Below the pieces are notes generated by a model. The model was not told the DNA's origin. It was given only the letters and a program-made list of their open reading frames with translations, and made no database searches. Positions 6,576 through 11,328 of a stretch of DNA of 11,328 bases are shown here, piece after piece. Both the position numbers and the translations under genes were made by a program. Where the stretch lies: positions 1-11,328 of the forward strand of contig NZ_JAUNEC010000054.1 of assembly GCF_030525755.1 (NCBI RefSeq), given 5' to 3'. The stretch comes from Alysiella sp. (GTDB taxonomy: Bacteria; Pseudomonadota; Gammaproteobacteria; Burkholderiales; Neisseriaceae). Position 1 is the first letter of the stretch. Every line of letters begins with the position of its first letter.

Positions 6576-7566
6576 AATGCATGGCGTATCGTATAAATAA
6601 TTATTAGAATAGAGTTTAGGTATGAATTTGAACTCCGCCAGTTTATTCCCAGTTTCCAATAGAACCAAGATAATTCATTTTGTGGATGAGCAAATAGGTT
6701 TGCTATTGTAATTTTCAATACTCAGCAAAGTACCAATTTGCTTTTAATTATAAAGAATCATTTGATTTTCAGAGCAGCATATGCATCAGATTGAATGTCT
6801 GATTTTATTGAAATGATTTATAGATAATTTTGGTGGAATGGTAACAAAGAAATAAATGGTGATGAATGTTGTGTAAGGCATCCATATCTCACGGTGAAAA
6901 CAGTTTTTTTGTGGTTGCTTGCTCGCTGCACATTTAGCACAAATATTTTGTTCTGATTGGGAAATTTCTCCAAAATGGTTGTTATATATAAAAAATAAAG
7001 TGTATTAAGTGAGAAATGGAGTACCGTTTGTGGTATGTTATGGTTTGAGTCTGAATGGGAGCCGAGAACGCAAAAAGTATGTGGTATGGCTGTCTGCTGG
7101 ATTGCTTATTGATCCCCCTTATTGGAATCAAAAACGTACATACCACCATCCTATCCCGAACCCACCACCGAAGATTTTACCGTCGACCATTTACACAACT
7201 GTTATATCGAAATGCGATTACTCTTACTCCTGAATAATATCCAAATCTGAATTTAAGAAGCAGTAGCCATTTGCGTGACGGATGTTATTCTCTAAATTCA
7301 AATAAATACTTGATTAAAATTAAACTGTAAATATCTTTATTTTTTTAAAAATTTATATTACATGGATAATATATTCTCATAAAATAAATAAATCAAAAAT
7401 ATAAGTACAGATTAAGATAGTCCTATTCCATTCAAATTAAACGATTTAATTATAGAAATACTTACGCCATCAAAAAAATAATTTATCACTTTTATATGGT
7501 TGGAATACCTATTAAACCCCTTGCAAACCAAAGTAGATGAAAGTTTTAAAGAACATTGATGCCCAA
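6576..7566. other. AT-rich region without an intact gene
   Basis: About 1 kb with only short, unrecognisable open frames. A small hairpin (ATCAGA / TCTGAT) lies at 6785-6803. A patch of higher G+C at about 7010-7210 stands out from AT-rich flanks and has two overlapping plus-strand frames (about 60 and 75 codons), neither of which I recognise; it may be a decayed gene. From about 7230 to 7500 the DNA is dominated by A and T with no structure I can name. Confidence 0.5.
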
Positions 7567-7593
7567 AGGCCACCTGAAGACTTCAGGTGGCCT
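7567..7593 (-). terminator. Strong hairpin downstream of tpsB with variant DUS arms
   Basis: A perfect 12-bp inverted repeat (AGGCCACCTGAA / TTCAGGTGGCCT) with a 3-nt loop, about 180 bp past the tpsB stop. The arms resemble a DUS with CCACC in place of CTGCC or CAGCC. Only three U residues follow on the minus strand. It likely ends the hlyC-tpsB transcript. Confidence 0.65.
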
Positions 7594-7770
7594 AATGCGC
7601 CATTCAGGAACAGATTGATACCCATGTCCTTTCAGGTGACCCAAACTTATTTTCAACTGCTACAAGCCCAAGACACCATTGCCACAAACAATCCAAACAC
7701 ACAAACCTTGTATGATTTGCCAAAATGCAGCCTGCATCAGTTCTTTTTATACCCATGCATTTAATGCCAT

Positions 7771-9555
7771 TCAAAATCCATAACTTACCCAAAGACCCAT
7801 CACCCATCTTTTCGTCTGAAAATATTCAGGTTTTCTCACCGCACGACTGGCAAAAAAATCATAGTGCAAATTCCCACCCACTTTCATTTGCCCACGCACA
7901 CCAACTGTTGCACCAACCAAAGTCTGCCCCAATAACAATCTTGCCGATTGCCCTGAAACATGTCCCACATCTGCGCCTAAATACAGTTGATGTCCTTGTT
8001 TGAAATTCCAGCTTAAGTCATTGCGCCAATACCAACCACGTTCTGCAGCCAAGCTCATTTCGCCATCAAAACCACGCACGGTGTAACGCCCACCAATGGC
8101 GATTTTATCTTGTGGTGTTAACGGCGTTTTATTCCATTGTGCTTGAATAGCCGTGTCGTAAGCAAAAGACTGATTGCCGATTTGAAACGGAATATTCACA
8201 TCCGCATTGGCAGTCCAAATCTTCATGCGCGACGTACCTTCGCCAAACGCTTCTTCGGGCGCACGCAAAGCATCACTCATACCCGTACCGCGTTTATAAG
8301 CAATCTTAAATTGAGCCGTGCTGTTACCAATGTATTCTTTATGGCTTAACTCGGCTAACCAACCTGCTGTTCTGCGGCGTTGTACCGTAAGCTCCGCATC
8401 GTCAATATAACTCCGTGTTTCGCGTGTCCATAATTTTGCACCGAAATGTGTTTTACGCTGAGCATCACGGTAGATTAAGCGGTTAAAACCCAAATCGGTA
8501 CTGTAACTTCTGCCATTGTAATCATAGGCGGTACTTAATCCCGCCACAGCTTGATGATAGCGGTAGCCGCTGTGATTCAATGCCCATGTCCATTTACCAA
8601 ACGGAACAGAATAATGCAGCGCATAATTGTGTGTGCCACCTTTTTTCAGGCTACCTGAAGCATCACCTGCATCGGGAACATGACCAATGGAACGTCCATA
8701 GTTCACATAAAACAAATCACTCAATCCCAATGGATTATCCACCGAAAACGTGATATTTCCTTGATATTTTCCTGTCGCTATGGTACCTGAATTATCCAAT
8801 CCCACATTCAAACGATAAGGCAACAATCTTTGCTGCCACTTTACCAACACCGTGCTTTGATTGGGTACACCGTCCACAGGCACAATTTGAATATCCGCTT
8901 CTGCTGTGGGAATGCGTTTCAGATTTTCCAAACCCTGTTCCAAATCACGCAAATTCAAGATGCCGTCTGAACGCATGGGAAATTCATTCTGAAACGCCGC
9001 AATGCGTCCAGCATGGGTTTGATTCGCTTGCGACCTATCCACTTCAACGTTTTTAAGATAACCTGCCAACACCGTTAAAACCAGCTTACCGCTGTTTAAG
9101 TCCTGTGGCGCAGCCAAAATGCGCGTGGTGGTGTAACCCCGTCCAATCAAAATATTTTGGGCAACCGTCATGATTTGATTGATGTCGCCTGCATTCAAAC
9201 ATTTGCCAGCCTGAAAACCCGTTTGGCGTAAAGCTTGGTTTAAGGCAAATTGAAATATTTGGCTGTGTTCACCGACCAATACCACCTCATTGATGGCAAA
9301 ACAGGGTTGCTTGTCATCAGCAGTTGCTTGATTCACTGTTTCACGTGCAGTATCTTCATTCAGACGCACATCATGTGCAGATTGCATTGTTTGGCGTAAC
9401 TGCTCTTGCCGCTGACTGTGCAAAATATCCTGTTGCACACGAATGTCATCAGGATTTAGGGCCGCAAATAAAGTAACAGGCGTCATGATGCCCAGCACAA
9501 ATACGGATAAAGGCAGCAATTGAATATGAGAAAAATATGATGAACAATATCTCAT
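7771..9555 (-). CDS. TpsB/FhaC-family two-partner secretion transporter
   Basis: Outer-membrane Omp85-superfamily channel that exports a TpsA exoprotein from the periplasm. The protein is 594 residues. It has a signal peptide (about 1-32, hydrophobic core LLPLSVFVLGIM, possible cleavage after FAA), a linker rich in Q/R/E, a ShlB-type POTRA domain starting near CFAINEVVLVG (85-95) with the GRGYTTTRI motif (138-146), a second POTRA region to about 240, and then a 16-strand-type barrel. The signature VRGF of loop 6 is at 493-496 within IGGRYTVRGFDGE. The C terminus ends in SYGF, with a final Phe as in outer-membrane beta barrels. It is 57 bp downstream of the HlyC-like gene. No TpsA gene lies downstream; the substrate presumably lies to the right. 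No clear ribosome binding site precedes ATG 9555. Confidence 0.93.
   Translation of the reverse strand: MRYCSSYFSHIQLLPLSVFVLGIMTPVTLFAALNPDDIRVQQDILHSQRQEQLRQTMQSAHDVRLNEDTARETVNQATADDKQPCFAINEVVLVGEHSQIFQFALNQALRQTGFQAGKCLNAGDINQIMTVAQNILIGRGYTTTRILAAPQDLNSGKLVLTVLAGYLKNVEVDRSQANQTHAGRIAAFQNEFPMRSDGILNLRDLEQGLENLKRIPTAEADIQIVPVDGVPNQSTVLVKWQQRLLPYRLNVGLDNSGTIATGKYQGNITFSVDNPLGLSDLFYVNYGRSIGHVPDAGDASGSLKKGGTHNYALHYSVPFGKWTWALNHSGYRYHQAVAGLSTAYDYNGRSYSTDLGFNRLIYRDAQRKTHFGAKLWTRETRSYIDDAELTVQRRRTAGWLAELSHKEYIGNSTAQFKIAYKRGTGMSDALRAPEEAFGEGTSRMKIWTANADVNIPFQIGNQSFAYDTAIQAQWNKTPLTPQDKIAIGGRYTVRGFDGEMSLAAERGWYWRNDLSWNFKQGHQLYLGADVGHVSGQSARLLLGQTLVGATVGVRGQMKVGGNLHYDFFASRAVRKPEYFQTKRWVMGLWVSYGF
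8645..8659. repeat. Variant DUS (Eikenella-type) inside tpsB
   Basis: TTCAGGCTACCTGAA holds AGGCTACCTGAA at 8648-8659, the DUS dialect I recall for Eikenella, with one base changed from the core-gene copies. It encodes S-G-S-L in a predicted extracellular-loop region of TpsB. Confidence 0.75.
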
Positions 9556-9612
9556 TGGATAACCACAAAATAAATCAAATCATCAATCGGCATGGAATAG
9601 GGACAAATTGCA

Positions 9613-10071
9613 TTAAGTTTGAAATGTCAGAATCTTAAACTGCTTCTCAGAACCTCTATGATACAGAGCACGTACTGTTGTATTGGGAAATAACTGACGT
9701 GCAGCTGAGCGCATTTGATGGCTGTGTCCCAATGGCGCAAACCATTGAATCAGCCAAATATTGTCGCCACAGTTCCAATCACTGTTGTCGCATAAATGGC
9801 GGTCAGATTCTAAATAATGCGCCTGTGCCACTTCATCAAAATAGGCCCATGAGATATAACCGATTGGTTGAGAACCCTTGCAAAACAAAGCAAATTGCCC
9901 GTTTTTTAACACAGGCAACACATACGTCATCATCTCCGCAATATCCACTTGGCGATGCGTCGGCGACTGATACCACAACCAAGTGATGGCACCGAGTGCT
10001 TCGCTTTCGTTCCATGGCTCATTGGGAAAGAGCTTGGGGGAGATGATGTTTAGGGGTTCGGTGGTGGACAT
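9613..10071 (-). CDS. HlyC/CyaC-like toxin-activating lysine acyltransferase
   Basis: Family members transfer a fatty acyl group from acyl-ACP to internal lysines of RTX-type toxins. The 152-residue length and motif order fit: NESEALGAITWLWYQSPTHRQ (21-41) with the conserved His39, the F-x-G-Y-I-S-W-A-Y block near 64-77, DWNCGDNIWLIQWFAPLGHS (98-117) with Asp103, and the C-terminal FPNTTVRALYHRG. His39 and Asp103 correspond to the catalytic His and Asp of HlyC. No RTX protein is visible; in Neisseria, HlyC-like genes sit next to TpsB genes, so a TPS exoprotein may be the substrate (inference). No Shine-Dalgarno sequence is evident before ATG 10071. The gene probably forms a two-gene operon with the transporter. 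Confidence 0.88.
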   Translation of the reverse strand: MSTTEPLNIISPKLFPNEPWNESEALGAITWLWYQSPTHRQVDIAEMMTYVLPVLKNGQFALFCKGSQPIGYISWAYFDEVAQAHYLESDRHLCDNSDWNCGDNIWLIQWFAPLGHSHQMRSAARQLFPNTTVRALYHRGSEKQFKILTFQT

Positions 10072-10117
10072 ATTTTGGGGTTGTAATGGGTTGAAACAAA
10101 GGGGGAGTAAAGTGATT

Positions 10118-10309
10118 TTCAGGCTACCTGAAGCCTCATTTTAATGACTGGTTATTGATGCAAAACCATGTGGACATCAAAAATAGGAAAGATATTGATG
10201 ATAGGCAGCCTGAAGCGTTTCACGGACAATGCGGTTATTTTACGTGGGCAATGAGTTGCCCACCCTACCATTTAACATTTTGTGTTAATTGCACAGGCTA
10301 CGCTTGCTT
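10118..10309 (+). repeat. Flanking repeat, copy A
   Basis: About 190 bp that pairs with copy B at 11081-11278. Order: AGGCTACCTGAA variant DUS (10121-10132), a diverged middle ending GATATTGATGAT, the DUS AGGCAGCCTGAA (10203-10214), a hairpin GTGGGCAATGAGTTGCCCAC (10244-10263), and an end of 57 bp (10253-10309) identical base for base to 11222-11278. The inner 38 bp, read on the minus strand, form the last codons and stop of the immunity-like gene. Confidence 0.85.
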
Positions 10310-10751
10310 GGTATAAAATTTTATTTTTAACAAGGCTAGATATTAACAAGTCATTAATTTTGTCAAAATAAAAATCAATTTCTTTGGTATTTATAGTCTC
10401 ATCATCCAAAGAAATATTATTAAAGTATTTTTGGTTTATCTCAAAATTTTTGATTTTTGTTTTAACTCCTAAATTATTCATAATATCAATTGAGATAAAT
10501 AATACTATATTAATTTCAGAACTTGTGTTTTTATTAAAGTACTTAATTTTTTTTGATACCCATAAGCTATTAACTTCACCTACCCAAAATGAAAAAACCA
10601 TATAAAAATTTTCCGTTTCTTCTTTTAGGTTTATATTAAAATTATTTTCAATAATATTAATTAAATCTTTAAATTTTTTTATATTTTTATCATTTAATGA
10701 AAATCCAATTATATTATTAATATAATTAAAATAATATTTCGTTAAGTGCAT
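10272..10751 (-). CDS. Probable immunity protein of a toxin/immunity cassette
   Basis: A 159-residue, Asn/Ile/Lys-rich, soluble-looking protein that I do not recognise. The coding DNA is extremely AT-rich compared with all neighbours, a common mark of exchanged toxin-immunity cassettes. Its ATG overlaps the stop of the upstream toxin-like frame by 10 bp and has a good ribosome binding site, AAGGGG at 10758-10763 with a 6-nt spacer, so the two are probably translationally coupled. The last 12 residues, QASVACAINTKC, are encoded by flanking repeat copy A and so are probably an appended tail rather than part of the native protein; the original may have ended near residue 147. Immunity function is inferred from position, size and composition only. 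Confidence 0.6.
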   Translation of the reverse strand: MHLTKYYFNYINNIIGFSLNDKNIKKFKDLINIIENNFNINLKEETENFYMVFSFWVGEVNSLWVSKKIKYFNKNTSSEINIVLFISIDIMNNLGVKTKIKNFEINQKYFNNISLDDETINTKEIDFYFDKINDLLISSLVKNKILYQASVACAINTKC

Positions 10752-11047
10752 TTCTTTCCCCTTGGTTTACTATTGGCTTTGTATGACCTTCTCTTTTCTT
10801 TATTTAAAGGTAAGTCCACACCATTATTTCTCGCAGTTCTAACACGCTTTGCTTCTACCGCTTCTGCTTTTCCAGTTGTTGTTTGACCTAACTCTTCTAT
10901 TATCTCCATAATGGCATTTGGGTAAATTTTTTGTACCTTTCTGAGACTATTATGAGCTCGCCTAACTCTACCATTTGTTGGCATTATATCATCCGCATCT
11001 GCTTTACCTATTTTTAGCAAGCGTAGGGTGGGCAACTCGTTGCCCAC
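10742..11047 (-). CDS. Orphan toxin-like C-terminal domain (cassette)
   Basis: A frame of 101 codons from a GTG at 11047; it is open back to a TAG near 11091 without a better start. The protein is strongly basic at the end (KEKRRSYKANSKPRGKKC) and has an RVRRAHNSLRKVQKIYP segment near residues 27-43. I do not recognise the fold. It has no secretion signal or TPS domain, and its first codons (VGNELPTLRLL) come from an inverted copy of the flanking repeat. This looks like the detached C-terminal tip of a polymorphic toxin of the TpsA, CdiA or MafB kind, stored as a silent or recombination cassette next to its immunity gene. Whether it is translated is doubtful: no ribosome binding site is evident at GTG 11047. 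Confidence 0.5.
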   Translation of the reverse strand: MGNELPTLRLLKIGKADADDIMPTNGRVRRAHNSLRKVQKIYPNAIMEIIEELGQTTTGKAEAVEAKRVRTARNNGVDLPLNKEKRRSYKANSKPRGKKCT

Positions 11048-11050
11048 GCG
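11016..11050 (-). repeat. Short inverted copy of the flanking repeat
   Basis: Read on the minus strand, this copy runs GTGGGCAACGAGTTGCCCAC, then CCTACGCTTGCT. It matches copies A and B except that 33 bp between two CTAC tetramers are missing, so CCCTAC joins directly to GCTTGCT. It is inverted relative to A and B. The arms GTGGGCAAC / GTTGCCCAC (11028-11047) form a 9-bp stem. Confidence 0.75.
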
Positions 11051-11080
11051 GTTTGATACACGCCGTGTTATTTTATTTTT

Positions 11081-11278
11081 TTCAGGCTACCTGAAAGCTC
11101 ATTTTAATCATTAGATTATTGATAAAAAGTTATATCTATATCAAAAACCAAGAAAGATATTGATGATTATAGGCAGCCTGAAAAGGGGTTAGGGGTGTTG
11201 TGGTTGTGTTGCGTGGGCAACGAGTTGCCCACCCTACCATTTAACATTTTGTGTTAATTGCACAGGCTACGCTTGCTT
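11081..11278 (+). repeat. Flanking repeat, copy B
   Basis: About 198 bp, in the same order as copy A: AGGCTACCTGAA (11084-11095), a diverged middle, AGGCAGCCTGAA (11171-11182), the hairpin GTGGGCAACGAGTTGCCCAC (11213-11232) and the 57-bp identical end (11222-11278). It lies in direct orientation to copy A, about 960 bp away. Confidence 0.85.
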
Positions 11279-11327
11279 TTTCAGCCGTACTTAAATCGGG
11301 ATTGTTGAGTTTGTCGTTGATGCCATC
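11241..11327 (-). CDS. 3' end of an ORF entering from the right edge
   Basis: Twenty-eight codons are visible before a TAA, reading DGINDKLNNPDLSTAEK and then ASVACAINTKC. The final 11 residues are encoded by repeat copy B and are identical to the tail of the immunity-like protein at 10272. The preceding residues look like ordinary coding sequence. It may be the end of another toxin or immunity cassette, or of the TpsA exoprotein itself; the window does not allow a choice. Confidence 0.45.
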   Translation of the reverse strand, partial: DGINDKLNNPDLSTAEKASVACAINTKC

Positions 11328-11328
11328 A

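Noticed and set aside
11016..11278. Repeats considered as a CRISPR array.
   Set aside because: There are only a few copies, of unequal length and mixed orientation, with a gene cargo between them and no regular spacers.

Overview
The window looks like chromosomal DNA from the family Neisseriaceae. Two things support this: a PBP2 and division-cluster gene set close to that of Neisseria, and repeated copies of DNA uptake sequence (DUS) 12-mers. The core-gene copies read AGGCTGCCTGAA or its palindromic form TTCAGGC-N-GCCTGAA. This is the Simonsiella/Kingella type of dialect rather than the classical Neisseria GCCGTCTGAA. I infer an animal- or oral-associated relative of Simonsiella, Alysiella or Kingella; the species cannot be fixed from the window alone.

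Left third (about 1-4600): all genes are on the minus strand. Transcription starts at a textbook promoter (TTGACG-N17-TATAGT) followed at once by three 10-nt-spaced GTG boxes, which fit an MraZ operator. The first genes of the division and cell-wall (dcw) cluster follow: mraZ, rsmH, ftsL and penA/ftsI. After penA comes a strong hairpin and then an unrelated DUF6630-like gene, so murE does not follow as it does in Neisseria.

Middle (4600-7770): a MidA-type methyltransferase gene runs divergently on the plus strand and ends in a DUS hairpin terminator. Behind it lie about 1.8 kb with no intact gene. This stretch holds a decayed fragment of a sulfatase/phosphoethanolamine-transferase-like gene, a 20-bp perfect palindrome, 10-nt-period TGGGA repeats, and AT-rich DNA in which I see nothing further.

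Right third (7770-11328): minus-strand accessory DNA. Read from the right edge, it holds the 3' end of an unidentified ORF; a repeat; a small basic toxin-like C-terminal fragment that overlaps by 10 bp a very AT-rich, immunity-like gene; a second copy of the repeat; an HlyC-type toxin acyltransferase gene; and a TpsB/FhaC-family two-partner-secretion transporter gene. No exoprotein (TpsA) gene is in view; from the direction of the genes it would lie to the right. The layout resembles neisserial TPS loci that carry exchangeable toxin/immunity cassettes.

The most notable structure is the toxin/immunity cassette itself. Short copies of one repeat cap it at both ends in opposite orientation, and longer copies of the same repeat flank it directly. 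The repeat supplies the first codons of the toxin fragment and the last twelve residues of the immunity-like protein. The same C-terminal tail ends the ORF at the right edge.
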